In this document: piece by piece, positions 1-9,715 of the stretch
Layout: each line of letters opens with the position of its first letter
Position numbering within the stretch: the stretch's first letter is position 1
Assembly: GCA_041394325.1 (NCBI GenBank)
Contig: JAWKIJ010000001.1
Location: 2,852,001 to 2,916,000 of the forward strand
DNA: 64,000 bases
Direction of reading: 5' to 3'
Origin: JAWKIJ01 sp041394325
GTDB lineage: Bacteria; Actinomycetota; Acidimicrobiia; Acidimicrobiales; Microtrichaceae
Position numbers and translations under genes: made by a program
Notes under the pieces: generated by a model
The model's database searches: none
What the model was told of the DNA's origin: nothing
Seen by the model: only the letters and a program-made list of their open reading frames with translations

Positions 1-313
1 GAGGATGAACCAGATCGTGACCGAGGTCCCCTTCTCCGACGAGGACGTGAAGGCCTACATGGACACGAGCAACGGCACGACCGACATGGGTCTCGGCGAA
101 CTGGAGAACCCCGACCTGACGGTGACGGTCGACTACGAGACCGCCAAGGCCATCATCGTGGACGGCAACCCCCAGGCGGGGATGAACGCGTTCATGCAGG
201 GAAAGATCAAGGTCCAGGGCGACATGACCAAGCTCATGGCGATGCAGGCGACCGGCGCCGCCGACCCCGCCGCGGAGGAGTTGGCGACCCGCATCCAGGA
301 GATCACCGAGTAG
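1..313 (+). CDS. SCP2 sterol-binding domain protein, 5' truncated
   Basis: The visible 102 residues match the C-terminal two thirds of a small SCP2 (sterol carrier protein 2) domain: a PDLTVTVDYETAKAI strand-helix, then the strongly conserved FMQGKIKVQGDMTKLMAMQ segment that lines the lipid tunnel. Such proteins bind sterols or acyl-CoA in the cytosol. The reading frame is open back to base 1, and the family is usually about 125-135 residues, so the true start probably lies outside the window and the ATG at 5 is internal. The GAGG just before that ATG is too close to serve as its ribosome binding site. Lipid binding fits the KstR-like, thiolase-bearing region at 28-33 kb, but the two are not adjacent. 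Confidence 0.85.
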   Translation, partial: RMNQIVTEVPFSDEDVKAYMDTSNGTTDMGLGELENPDLTVTVDYETAKAIIVDGNPQAGMNAFMQGKIKVQGDMTKLMAMQATGAADPAAEELATRIQEITE

Positions 314-340
314 GGCACGGCGGCACGTCGCCGGGGTGTC

Positions 341-357
341 TCGCCTCCCGGAGGCGA
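341..357. terminator. Inverted repeat, possible terminator after the SCP2 gene
   Basis: The 7-base arms TCGCCTC (341-347) and GAGGCGA (351-357) flank a CCG loop, 28 bases after the SCP2 stop. No U-tract follows, as is common in high-GC actinobacteria. The rest of 314-576 lies between convergent genes, and I see no gene in it: the ORFs there have arginine-rich shadow composition. Confidence 0.35.
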
Positions 358-576
358 GGGACCCGGCCGGAGCCGGTTGGGGCGGCCGCGCTGCGCGGCG
401 GCTGGGGATCACCACAGAGGCAGACCGCCCCAACCCGCTCCGTCGGGTATCGGCTCGACAACATAGAGCGCTCCCGCGCACGGTACGCGGATACCCACTC
501 CCTTTGCGGGCGGCCCGAGGGCGAACCCCGCCGAGGCGCTCCCGGAGCGCTCGGCGCAGCGGTCATCGACACGGCC

Positions 577-2765
577 TCAGGGACGGGTCGTGAGGCGAAC
601 GGCCGAGTTCCTCGGCTTCATCTCCCCTGGAGCGGGGGTCATCGCGGTCACCTTGTTGCTGGGGGATCCGTCCACGTTGTCGATGACGAACCCCTGACTC
701 TCCAGTATCCCCGCGGCATCGGCGCCGGTTCGTCCCAACACGTTGGGGATCGCGACCAGTTCGGGGCCCTTGGAGACGACCACGTCGACGGTGCTGTCAC
801 GGGGCACCGACGCACCGTCGGGTTGGCTCAGCGACAGCACCGTGCCGACCGCAGCGTCGCTGAACTGGTCGACGCGGTTGACCCGGAGGCGCAGCGCGGT
901 GAGAGCGCCCGCGACCTCGTCGAAGGGCTTGGACACCAGACCGGCCGGAACGACGCGCGGCTGAGGTCCCTTGGAGACGGTCAGGTCGACGCGACCGCCC
1001 TTGGGCACCTTCCCCTGGGCGTCCGGAACGGGATCGAGGGTCGCCGCGATCAGCGCGTCGGCCGGGACGTCCTCGTCGAACTCGTCGGATCGGCGGCCGT
1101 CCCGGAGGCCGGCCTCGGCGATGCGGGCCTGTGCCTCGGCGACGGGGAGCGCCGACGGAAGGTCGGGTGGCGTGACGAGCGTGTTGCCGAGCGACACCGT
1201 CAGGGCCACCGACGCACCCTTCGCGAGCCGGGTCCCCGCTCGGGGGTCGATCCGATCACCTCGTCGACACGCGTGCCGTCCTTGCGCGCTCGAACGACGG
1301 AGACCTCGAAGCCCTGCGCCCTCAGGCGGGCGGTGGCGACCTGGCGCGACTGGCCGATCACGTGTGCCACCGTGGCGGCGGGGACGCGCACGGCGAACCA
1401 CCACACCCCGAACGCCACCCCGGCCGTCACCAGGATCAAAGCCAGGGCCACCACCGGCCGGCCACGACGACGTGCGGGCACTGGTCGGGCGACCGGCGGC
1501 CCGAGGGGGTCACCATCGGCGTCGGCGTCGCCGGACTCCTCGCCGGACACCTCGCCCCCGGGTCGCACCCGCAGCCCGGACCCCCGCGGCGACCGAGCCC
1601 CGTCACTCCCGGCACCGTCGCCATCGCCGTCGCCATCGCTGCCATCGACGACCACGACCGGTGCCCGGGACCGCTCGACGTCGGGGGCCGGGTGATTCGG
1701 AACGGGCAACACCTCGGTATGGCCGTCACGAACCAACCCGGCTGGCACCACCGTGGGGATCGGCACGGTCTCCGCGAGGTGGTCGACCGGCCCGGCGGTC
1801 GACGCCGTGTCACGGAGGTCCGTGACGGCCTCCTCCTCCGTGTCGTGGGGGGCGTCCCGGCGACCGCGGGAGCGTGCCATCATGTCGAGTCGCTCGGTGG
1901 GCATCACACCCACCACGGGAAGTCCCGCCGGGGGGTCGAGGTCGACCCCCGCCGTCTCGAGATACTCGATGAGCTCGTCGGCCCAGGGGCGACTTGTGCG
2001 ATCGCGGCGCCCCGCCAGACCGATGGTCGCGACCAGCGGACCCAGGGCGACGGGAGCCACGAGGTCGCCGAGCTGCCGCGCCGCGAGCGAGTCCGAATCG
2101 CTCTCCCTGGAGAACGGCAGGGTGCCGGTCACCGCCTCGACCACGACCAGAGCCAGCGAGTACACGTCGGAACGCCCGTCGAGCTCCTCCCCTCGTGCCT
2201 GTTCGGGAGAGGTGTAGCGGATCGTTCCCATCGCATCGCCGACCGATCGGACCGCGCCCGAGTCGACCGTGACCGACGCCGCGCCGAAGTCGGCGATCTT
2301 GAGATTCCCCGATGCGTCGAACAGCAGGTTCGCGGGCTTGATGTCGCGATGCACGATCCCCTGGGCCGCGGCCGCCGCGAGGCCCTCCGCGGCCTGCCTG
2401 GCGACTCGCAGCGCCTGCGACACGCTGAGGGTCCTCCCACCCTTCAGCATCTCCGCGAGGCTGCCCCCACCCATCGCCTCCATGACGAAGTACGGCAAAT
2501 CCACGCCGTCGAGCGTGTGGGTCCCCTGTTCGTAGATCGGAACGATCCGACCGTGCGACAGCCGCGCCATGGTGGACATCTCGCTGCGGAACCGCCGCAC
2601 CACGGCGTCGTCGCCGACCCGGTCGGGGCGGAGGAGCTTGATCGCGACGTGACGGCGGAGCGCCGGGTCCCAAGCGAGCAGCACCACGCCGGCGCCGCCC
2701 CGGCCGATCTCGTCGACGACCTCGAACGCGCCGAGACGCGAACCGGGGTGCAGCTCGGCCACCAT
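577..2765 (-). CDS. Membrane Ser/Thr protein kinase with four PASTA domains (frameshifted)
   Basis: This is a PknB-like receptor kinase. The cytosolic kinase domain (about residues 12-270) has the glycine loop GRGGAG, the ATP lysine in VAIK, the catalytic loop HRDIKPANLL and the metal-binding DFG. A low-complexity Asp/Gly-rich linker and one membrane helix (about 440-461) follow. Outside the membrane come four PASTA repeats, which in this family bind peptidoglycan or lipid II. The frame breaks in a G5 run at 1242-1246 (plus strand) inside PASTA 1. Adding one base restores a continuous protein that runs into the VPKGGRVDLTVSKGP-type repeats and stops at 577. I chose the ATG at 2765 (MVAELHPG) over a TTG three codons earlier. 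The gene diverges from the small membrane gene at 2860. Confidence 0.9.
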
Positions 2766-2859
2766 GGCGCACAAATCTACCGATCACCCGAGCGCGGCCC
2801 GGGGACGCCTCGGGACCGACGCGTCCGCAACGCGGCCACCCGACGGACAGAATGGCGGG

Positions 2860-3291
2860 GTGCCGACGAAGGTGAAGCTGATCCTTGGCGTGATGGTGTT
2901 GGTCGCCGCCGTCCTGATGGTCTACGTGTACGACAACGGGGTGTCGGGTTCGAACTCGACCAGCCTGTCCAAACCCGCCTACGTCCGCCAGCTCATCCCC
3001 ACGAGCGGGTCGAACGTGCTGCGCCAGTCGACGATCGGCGTGAACCTGGCCACCGGCTACGACGCCTACCTCGTGGTCAACGGCGTGAAGATCACCAACG
3101 TGGCGTCCAAGGAGCATCCGGACGGCCTGCTGAAGGCCCCGACCCTGGGCACGATCGAGTACCACCCGGGACCGGGGCGCCGGATCCGACGCCTCACCTC
3201 CCCTGAGCAGTGCGTGGACGCGTTCGTCTACAAGACCGAGGACGGGCCCGGTACGGCACAACAGATCAACTGGTGCTTCAAGGTGACCTGA
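2860..3291 (+). CDS. Small membrane-anchored protein of unknown function
   Basis: About 143 residues from a GTG start (VPTKVKLILG). A single hydrophobic helix (about residues 6-22) at the N-terminus is followed by an extracytoplasmic domain with two cysteines near the C-terminus (EQCVDAF and NWCFKVT) that could form a disulfide. The middle contains an IPTSGSNVLRQSTIGVNL stretch that looks like a beta-sandwich, but I do not recognise a family. The ORF is open upstream to 2764, but that extension is Arg/Pro-rich and would overlap the kinase start, so the GTG is preferred. The stop is 3 bases before the start of the molybdopterin oxidoreductase, so the two are probably cotranscribed. Confidence 0.6.
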   Translation: MPTKVKLILGVMVLVAAVLMVYVYDNGVSGSNSTSLSKPAYVRQLIPTSGSNVLRQSTIGVNLATGYDAYLVVNGVKITNVASKEHPDGLLKAPTLGTIEYHPGPGRRIRRLTSPEQCVDAFVYKTEDGPGTAQQINWCFKVT

Positions 3292-3294
3292 GCG

Positions 3295-5622
3295 ATGGAT
3301 TCGAGCCGCGACGCCGACTCGGGCCCGGCGGGTACCGCGGGAGCCGAGCGGGACACCCACCCCGTGGTGGGGCCGCCGGCCTCGTCCGCCGCGGGACCCG
3401 CCGCCGTTGCGTCGACGATTCGTCACACGTTGGGTGTGATGGGTCCGGGCGCCGCGATCCGGTCTCTGGCGGTCATCAACCAGCCGGAGGGCTTCGATTG
3501 CCCCGGATGTGCGTGGCCCGAGGCCGATCCACCGCAACGTCACCGCGTCGAGTTCTGCGAGAACGGCGCCAAGGCGGTGGCCGAGGAGGCGATGTCGGCG
3601 AGGGCCGACGAGGCGTTCTTCGCGTCACGACGTCGAGTCGCTCCGTTCCCGGAGCGACCACTGGCTCGGCCGGCAGGGGCGTCTGGTTGCGCCGATGCTG
3701 CGCCGGGAGGGGGCGACCCACTACACACCGGTCGAGTGGGACGAGGCGTTCGAGTTGATCGCCGACGTGCTCGCTCCCTCGACGATCCGAACCGCGCCGT
3801 GTTCTACACGTCGGGGAGGACGTCCAACGAGGCGGCCTACCTCTATCAACTCTTCGCCCGGACCTACGGCACGAACAACCTGCCGGACTGCTCCAACATG
3901 TGCCACGAGGCGTCGGGCGAAGCGCTCGGCGCGTCGATCGGGATCGGCAAGGGCACGGTTCGCCTTGCCGACTTCGACGACGCCGACCTGATCGTCGTGA
4001 TGGGACAGAACCCCGGTACCAACCACCCCCGCATGCTGGCGACCCTCGAGGCGGCCAAGGCCGGCGGTGCCAGGATCATCACGATCAACCCCCTGCGCGA
4101 GGCCGGCCTCCTGCGCTTCCGCAACCCGCAGACGCCTCGCGGGCTGTTCGGGCACGGCACCTCGCTCAGCGACCTGCACCTGCCCATCGCCCTGGGAGCG
4201 GACCACGCGCTGTTCCAGTGGTTCAACGCCCGGCTCGTGGCCGACGGCGCGATCGACGAGCGGTTCCTCGATGAGCACACCGTCGGCTTCGACGCGCTGC
4301 GCGCCCACCTCGCGTCGCGCGATCTGGACTCGCTCGCCGCCGCGACCGGGCTCGATCCGACGGCGATGAACACCGCCTACCGGTGGATCGCCGCGTCGAA
4401 GGCGACCATCGTCTGTTGGGCGATGGGACTCACCCAGCACGTCGGCGCGGTGGCCACCATCAGGGAGGTTGCCAACCTCGCCCTGCTGGGGGGCCACATC
4501 GGGCGACCGGGTGCCGGTCTGTGCCCCGTGCGTGGCCACTCCAACGTGCAGGGGGACCGGACGATGGGCATCGCCGAACGACCGCCGACCTGGATCGACC
4601 GTCTCGACGCCCGCCACGGGATCCACTCGCCTCGACGACCCGGACTCGATACCGCGCGCTCGATCGAGGCACTGCACCGGGGCGAGGTCACCGCGTTGGT
4701 GTGCCTCGGCGGAAACTTCGTGCGGGCCATCCCCGACACCGACCGGACCGAGGCCGCGCTCGACCGGGTCGAACTGAGCGTGCACGTGTCCACCAAGCTC
4801 AACCGGAGCCACTTGGTGTGCGGAGCCAGCTCTCTGATCCTGCCGACCCTCGGACGAACCGAACGAGACCGCGGCCGCGACGGCGAACGGTTCGTGACCG
4901 TGGAGGACTCGATGGGGCGCGTGCACCGCTCGGCCGGTGTGCTCCGACCGGCCGGGCCACGGTTGCGGAGCGAGGTTTCGATCGTCGCCTCCCTTGCGGC
5001 CGCTGTCCTGCGACGGCGCACGCCGCCGCGGGGCGCGACGATCGACTGGGCGTCGCTCGGGGAGGACTACGACCTGGTTCGCGACCACATCGCAGCGGTC
5101 GTTCCCGGATTCGAGCAGTACAACGAACGAGCCCGCACCGATGCCGGCTTCGAGTTGCCCCATGCAGCGCGCGACCTGCGCCGCTTCGACACCCCGTCGG
5201 GACGCGCCGAACTGTTCGTCGGCGACGCGGTCACACCACGACCACCCCCGGGTGGCCTGTTGTTGCAGACGCTGCGCAGCCACGACCAGTTCAACACCAC
5301 GATCTACGGTCTCGACGACCGTTACCGCGGTGTGCGCAACGGTCGAATGGTGGTGTTCGTCAACGCGGTGGACCTTGCACGACTGGGTTTGTACGAGGGG
5401 CAGCTCGTCGACCTCGTCTCCCGCTTCGACGACGTCGAACGACGGGTCGAGGGCTTCCGGATCGTCTGCTACGACACACCCGCCGGCTGCGCGGCCGCCT
5501 ACTTCCCCGAGACCAATCCGCTGATCGCCGTGTCACATCGCAGCCCCGAGGCCGGAACACCGGCGTCCAAGGCCGTGCCGGTGTTCCTCGAACCGGTCCG
5601 CGGACCGGCCGTGCACTCGTGA
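3295..5622 (+). CDS. FdhF/YdeP-type molybdopterin oxidoreductase alpha subunit (two compensating frameshifts)
   Basis: This matches the TIGR01701-like family of cytosolic Mo-bisMGD enzymes (often annotated as formate dehydrogenase, substrate unproven). Iron-sulfur ligands are Cys69 and Cys72 (DCPGCAW) and Cys88 (EFCENGAKAV). Further motifs are TSGRTSNEAAYLYQ, NMCHEASGEAL and a C-terminal molybdopterin-dinucleotide domain (TIYGLDDRYRGV, CAAAYFPETNPL). Length (about 775) fits the family. Between about 3622 and 3775 the conserved protein (RHDVESLRSRSDHWLGRQG) is in another frame. A CG contraction in a GCGCG-like tract near 3622 shifts out of frame, and one missing base near 3771-3780 shifts back. 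Start ATG 3295 follows the previous stop by 3 bases. Confidence 0.85.
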   Translation: MDSSRDADSGPAGTAGAERDTHPVVGPPASSAAGPAAVASTIRHTLGVMGPGAAIRSLAVINQPEGFDCPGCAWPEADPPQRHRVEFCENGAKAVAEEAMSARADEAFFASRRRVAPFPERPLARPAGASGCADAAPGGGDPLHTGRVGRGVRVDRRRARSLDDPNRAVFYTSGRTSNEAAYLYQLFARTYGTNNLPDCSNMCHEASGEALGASIGIGKGTVRLADFDDADLIVVMGQNPGTNHPRMLATLEAAKAGGARIITINPLREAGLLRFRNPQTPRGLFGHGTSLSDLHLPIALGADHALFQWFNARLVADGAIDERFLDEHTVGFDALRAHLASRDLDSLAAATGLDPTAMNTAYRWIAASKATIVCWAMGLTQHVGAVATIREVANLALLGGHIGRPGAGLCPVRGHSNVQGDRTMGIAERPPTWIDRLDARHGIHSPRRPGLDTARSIEALHRGEVTALVCLGGNFVRAIPDTDRTEAALDRVELSVHVSTKLNRSHLVCGASSLILPTLGRTERDRGRDGERFVTVEDSMGRVHRSAGVLRPAGPRLRSEVSIVASLAAAVLRRRTPPRGATIDWASLGEDYDLVRDHIAAVVPGFEQYNERARTDAGFELPHAARDLRRFDTPSGRAELFVGDAVTPRPPPGGLLLQTLRSHDQFNTTIYGLDDRYRGVRNGRMVVFVNAVDLARLGLYEGQLVDLVSRFDDVERRVEGFRIVCYDTPAGCAAAYFPETNPLIAVSHRSPEAGTPASKAVPVFLEPVRGPAVHS

Positions 5623-5639
5623 ACCTCCGGTCTCCGAGA

Positions 5640-7739
5640 TCACTCCGAGGGGACCTCGCCCGACTCCAGCAAGGTGACGAGCCCGGCCTCGTCCAGGATC
5701 GGGATGCCGAGTTCGGTCGCCTTGTCGAGCTTCGACACACCGGGGTCCGCCCCGACCACCACCGCGGTCGTGCGTTTGGAGACCGAGCCGGGTGACTTGC
5801 CGCCCCGCGCCTTGATCGCGGCCTCGACCTGCTCGCGGGTGAATGCCTCCAGCGCGCCGGTGACCACCACGGACATGCCGGCGAGCGTCTGGGGAAGGGT
5901 CGATCGCTCGGGCCCCGTGGTGTTGACCCCGGCCTCGATCAGGCGATGTACGAGCGCACGGTTCTCGGGTTCGGCGAAGTAGGCCACCACCGACTCGGCG
6001 ATCACCGGACCGATTCCCTCCACCGCCTGGATGTCGGCGGCATCCGCGTCCATGATCGTCGTCAGGTCCCCGAGCCCGGCGGCGAGCATCTCGGCGCCGG
6101 CGGCGCCGAGATGATGGATGTTGAGGCCGAACAACAGGTTGCCGAGCGGGCGGGACTTCGACGCTTCGATACCGCTGCGCAGCCGCCGGATGGACAGGTC
6201 GCCGTAGCCCTTCTGCGCCCGGATCACGTCGAAGTCGAGCCGGTAGACGTCGCTGACGTCGTGCAGGAGGCCCAGGTCGATGAACAACTGCACCTGCTGT
6301 TCGCCGAGGCCGTCGATGTCCATGGCCCCACGTGAGACGAAGTGGCTGAGGCGGGCCCACTGCTGCCAGGGGCACACACTCGACACGCACCGGTGCGCGG
6401 CCTCGCCGTCGAGGCGGACGAGCGGGGACCGGTGCTCGCAGGGGCACACCGAGGGGAAGGTCCAGGGCACCGAGCCCTCGGGGCGCTCGGCCAGAACGGG
6501 TCCGACCACCTCGGGGATCACGTCACCGGCCTTTCGCACGATCACCGTGTCACCGGGGCGAACGTCCTTCGCCGCGACCTGATCCTCGTTGTGCAGCGTC
6601 GCGAGTGCGACGGTCGAACCCGCCACCACCACCGGTTCGAGGACCGCGAAGGGGGTGACCTTGCCCGTGCGACCGACCGAGATGCCGATGTCGCGGAGCA
6701 CGGTCGTTCGCTCCTCCGGCGGAAGCTTGTAGGCGACGGCCCACCGCGGCGCCTTCGACGTGACCCCGAGCAGCCGCTGATGGGCAAGGTCGTCGACCTT
6801 CACCACGATCCCGTCGATCTCGTAGGGGAGTTCGTGGCGCCGCTCGGTCCACACCCGGCAGAACTCGTACACGTCCGCGAGGTCGTCGAGCACGGCCGTC
6901 TCGGGGTTGACCGGGATACCGAGCGAGCTCATCCAGCGCAGGGCCTCGCTGTGTCGGCCCAACTCGGGGCCGCCTACCACCTCGCCGAGCTGGTAGCCCC
7001 AGAACGACAGGCCCCTCGTGGCCGTGACGGCCGGATCCTTCTGCCGCAGCGAACCGGCCGCCGTGTTGCGCGGGTTCGCATAGTGGCGACCACCCTCGCC
7101 CTGGGCCTCGTTGAGGGCGTCGAACGCCGCGAGGGGCATGTAGATCTCACCGCGGACCTCCACCACCTGGGCGACTCCGCCCGGCTCGGGATCCCCGTCC
7201 AACAGCGCAGGGACGTCTCCGATCACCGCGACGTTGGCGGTGACGTCCTCACCCACCCTGCCGTTGCCCCTCGTCGCGGCCTGGACGAACCGCCCGTGCT
7301 CGTAGCGCAATGACATCGCGAGCCCGTCGATCTTCAGTTCGCAGACGTAACGCACCGGTCCCCGCGCCCCCTCGGCCTCGAGGCGACGTGTCGTGCGATC
7401 CCCCCACGCCCGCAACTCCTGCGCGTCCATCGCGTTGTCCAGCGACATCATCGGCACGGCATGGGTGACCTCTCCGAACAACGCCGACGGCGCCGCGCCG
7501 ACCGTGGAGGACGCGGGCGAGTCGACCTCGACGAACTCCGGAAAGCGCGCCTCCAGCGCCAGTAGACGCCGGACGAGCGCGTCGTACTCTGCATCGGGGA
7601 TGGTGGGCGCGTCACGGAGGTAGTACGCCTCGTTGTGGCCGCGGATCTCCGCCGCCAACTGCTGCATGGACCACCGAGCCTGCACCGGGTCGACGGATTC
7701 GTCCGGCCCGGGCTCACCGACGTCGCCACGCACGGCCAC
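5640..7739 (-). CDS. ligA: NAD-dependent DNA ligase LigA
   Basis: A full-length (699 residue) NAD+-dependent DNA ligase that seals nicks during replication and repair. The N-terminal Ia domain (HNEAYYLRDAPTIPDAEYD) binds NMN. The adenylation domain carries the AMP-linked lysine, Lys136, in CELKIDGLAMSL. An OB fold, a four-cysteine zinc finger (CPCEHRSP ... HRCVSSVCPW), helix-hairpin-helix repeats (about 500-600, with VEGIGPVIAESV) and a C-terminal BRCT domain (about 615-695) follow. The frame is intact. It converges with the oxidoreductase at 5622 (17 bases apart). The MetE-like gene ends 6 bases upstream of its start, so those two probably form an operon. Confidence 0.97.
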   Translation of the reverse strand: MAVRGDVGEPGPDESVDPVQARWSMQQLAAEIRGHNEAYYLRDAPTIPDAEYDALVRRLLALEARFPEFVEVDSPASSTVGAAPSALFGEVTHAVPMMSLDNAMDAQELRAWGDRTTRRLEAEGARGPVRYVCELKIDGLAMSLRYEHGRFVQAATRGNGRVGEDVTANVAVIGDVPALLDGDPEPGGVAQVVEVRGEIYMPLAAFDALNEAQGEGGRHYANPRNTAAGSLRQKDPAVTATRGLSFWGYQLGEVVGGPELGRHSEALRWMSSLGIPVNPETAVLDDLADVYEFCRVWTERRHELPYEIDGIVVKVDDLAHQRLLGVTSKAPRWAVAYKLPPEERTTVLRDIGISVGRTGKVTPFAVLEPVVVAGSTVALATLHNEDQVAAKDVRPGDTVIVRKAGDVIPEVVGPVLAERPEGSVPWTFPSVCPCEHRSPLVRLDGEAAHRCVSSVCPWQQWARLSHFVSRGAMDIDGLGEQQVQLFIDLGLLHDVSDVYRLDFDVIRAQKGYGDLSIRRLRSGIEASKSRPLGNLLFGLNIHHLGAAGAEMLAAGLGDLTTIMDADAADIQAVEGIGPVIAESVVAYFAEPENRALVHRLIEAGVNTTGPERSTLPQTLAGMSVVVTGALEAFTREQVEAAIKARGGKSPGSVSKRTTAVVVGADPGVSKLDKATELGIPILDEAGLVTLLESGEVPSE

Positions 7740-7745
7740 GACCGG

Positions 7746-8752
7746 TCAGGCGCCGACGCTGATACGGCCGCCGGCCATGTGCGTGTAGACCCGCCGTGAC
7801 AACTCGCTGGTGAGGCGAAGCACCCGTTCGGTCTGGCTGATGCCGAAGCCCGCCAGCGACGCGGCGGGGGTGATGAGCGACCGCTCACGGAGCAACTCCG
7901 GGTCGAGCCCTTCCTCGACGAGGGAGGCCCAATGCGAGGCGAGGCGTCGCCACAAGCGGTCGACCCCCATGCCGAGTGGTTCGTCGACCGGTACGGCGCC
8001 CCATGCGACGGTGCCTCCGCGCCGGAGGAAGCCATCGAGCTCGACGGCGGACGATTCGAGACCGGCGTCGAGCGGCGCGCACAACACCGAGATGCCCGTC
8101 TCGAACAGGGCCGCCCAGTCGGCGCGACCGGGTACACGCACGCCGACGAGGGCTCCACCGTCCGCTGCGGCCGGCGCGGGGTGGCGTCGACGCCGACATC
8201 CGCGTCGACATCGTCGTCGGCGACGTCGAGTCCCGACACGACCCGTCCGATCGCCGAACGGACGATCCCGGTGGACAGCGGGAAGCTCGGGTGCATCGAG
8301 TTGGCGAGAGCGGGCTCGTCGAGGAAGACGATCACGTGCGCGCCCGGAAGCTGCTCCGCGGTCATGAGAAGAGCCCTGCGACACCAGGTGATCACCGACT
8401 CGGTGGCTGCCTCGACGGCGTCGGCCACCGGAACCCCCGAGGCAACGAGGCGGAGTGCCACGGTGACCGGACCGACGACCGGCAACGCGACGGGCTCGGC
8501 CCGCTTGCCCAGGGCCGTGAGGAACATTCGCAGGGGTGCCAACACGTCGAAGCCGACGGCCTGGCGTGGCTGGGCTTCGCGAAGTGGCCGCGGGGCCGTG
8601 TCGACACCGGGCTCGAGCACGGGCGCCGAGAGGAGTTCGGGGAGGTATTCCGCTAGGAGTTCGGAGGAGTCGCCGGGCGACAGCTCGGGCAACGCTCCGA
8701 TGACCGCTCCCGCTCCGGGCGGGACACCGAGCACCGACACCGACCCGCCCAT
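7746..8752 (-). CDS. MetE-like (vitamin B12-independent methionine synthase superfamily) protein, frameshifted
   Basis: A TIM-barrel protein of the UROD/MetE C-terminal superfamily. It shows GPVTVALRLVASG and FLDEPALANSM, equivalents of the MetE substrate-pocket strands, and a C-terminal WASLVEEGLDPELL region. From memory it corresponds to the conserved gene beside ligA in mycobacteria (Rv3015c position). I do not see the His/Cys/Cys zinc ligands of true MetE, so methionine synthesis is doubtful and the function is unknown. The frame is broken in the GGGG run at 8178-8181 (plus strand). Adding one base joins DVGVDATP to APAAADGGALVGVRVPG. ATG 8752 starts MGGSVSVLGVPPGAG. Confidence 0.75.
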
Positions 8753-8800
8753 GGCGTTCTGCTTAGCGAGGCACCTTTCGGATGCGCAAGTCTTGGGGCC

Positions 8801-9715
8801 GTGCGCCATCATCCCGTCCTGTGGATCCTCCGGGTGACCTGGGTCTCGCTCCTGTTCACCCTCGCCGACTCGCTCAACGACGTGCTCGCCGACGTGGCGG
8901 GCCCCGTGCGTGTCGTCGGGACCGTGCTGTTCTGGCTCCTGTGGGTGGTCGTGGCCGTCGCGACCGTCGTCGCCCACCCCGTCTCCCTGACTCTGCTACG
9001 CCTGCTCACCCCGCTCGCGCCGATCCTCGCCGTGGCCACCGCGACCGCCTTGGCCCCCGATGCACCCTCGACAGGTGGGACGGCGCTGGCGGTCGTGTCG
9101 ATCGTCGCGGCGCTGATCGCCACCGCGTGTGCGCTGTCCGGAGTCGTCGCGGACGAGAACGTGGATGCCGGTTCGTACGGCGACGAGCGTCGCTTCGCTC
9201 TGGCCACGCCGCTGCAGTTCCTCGCCGGACCGATTCCCGTGTTCTGGGTGCTCCTGGTCCCCACGGCGGTGTCGGCGCCGCTCGCGATCGCCGACCGACG
9301 CTGGGCGCTCGGCGCGATCCTGGCCGCGGTGTGCCTCGTGGTCGCCAAGCCGGCGATCGCTGCGTTCCATGCCCTTTCCCGACGCTGGATCGTGTTCGTG
9401 CCCGCCGGCGTGACCCTGGTGGATCACGTCGCGTTGGCCGATCCCGTCCTGATGGAACGGCGTCGGGTGACGGCGTTGGGCCCTGCGCTCGCGGGCGGCG
9501 GGGGGATCGACCTGAGCGGGTCGGCCCGCGGGCTCGCCCTCGAGGCGGAGCTCGCGAGCCCGGTGGAGCTCGCTCGCCGCACCGCAGGCCGCGAGGCCGA
9601 GCTGACGATGGCCTCCGGTGTGGTTTTCACTCCGGTCAGACCCGGGTCCGTCCTCGCCGAGGCCCGCCGGCGGGGACTGCCGGTCACCCCGGGCCGCCCT
9701 CGCACCGGTTCCTGA
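8801..9715 (+). CDS. Multipass membrane protein of unknown function
   Basis: Predicted 304-residue protein from a GTG start, divergent from the MetE-like gene (48 bases). Roughly the first 190 residues hold five to six hydrophobic helices (for example TVLFWLLWVVVAVATVV and ALAVVSIVAALIATACAL). The last 100 residues are soluble and contain WIVFVPAGVTLVDHVALADP and ELARRTAGREAELTM, which resemble a membrane-proximal beta domain. I do not recognise a named family. The 3' end overlaps the 3' end of mnmA by 32 bases (convergent). Confidence 0.7.
   Translation: MRHHPVLWILRVTWVSLLFTLADSLNDVLADVAGPVRVVGTVLFWLLWVVVAVATVVAHPVSLTLLRLLTPLAPILAVATATALAPDAPSTGGTALAVVSIVAALIATACALSGVVADENVDAGSYGDERRFALATPLQFLAGPIPVFWVLLVPTAVSAPLAIADRRWALGAILAAVCLVVAKPAIAAFHALSRRWIVFVPAGVTLVDHVALADPVLMERRRVTALGPALAGGGGIDLSGSARGLALEAELASPVELARRTAGREAELTMASGVVFTPVRPGSVLAEARRRGLPVTPGRPRTGS

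Noticed and set aside
1600..1660. Repeat-like GCC/GTC-rich track in the kinase linker
   Set aside because: It encodes an Asp/Gly-rich disordered linker; no spacers or dyads of a CRISPR or integration site.
577..2765. Kinase gene as a true pseudogene
   Set aside because: Only one base is missing in a homopolymer and everything on both sides is conserved.
1362..3206. Long plus-strand ORF of 614 codons opposite the PASTA kinase
   Set aside because: It is antisense to clear kinase and PASTA motifs, rich in Arg/His/Gly/Pro, and has no recognisable domain. In 70% GC DNA such antisense frames stay open by chance.
3610..3790. Programmed frameshifting or selenocysteine in the FdhF-like gene
   Set aside because: There is no slippery heptamer or in-frame TGA; two compensating indels in GC tracts fit sequencing error better.
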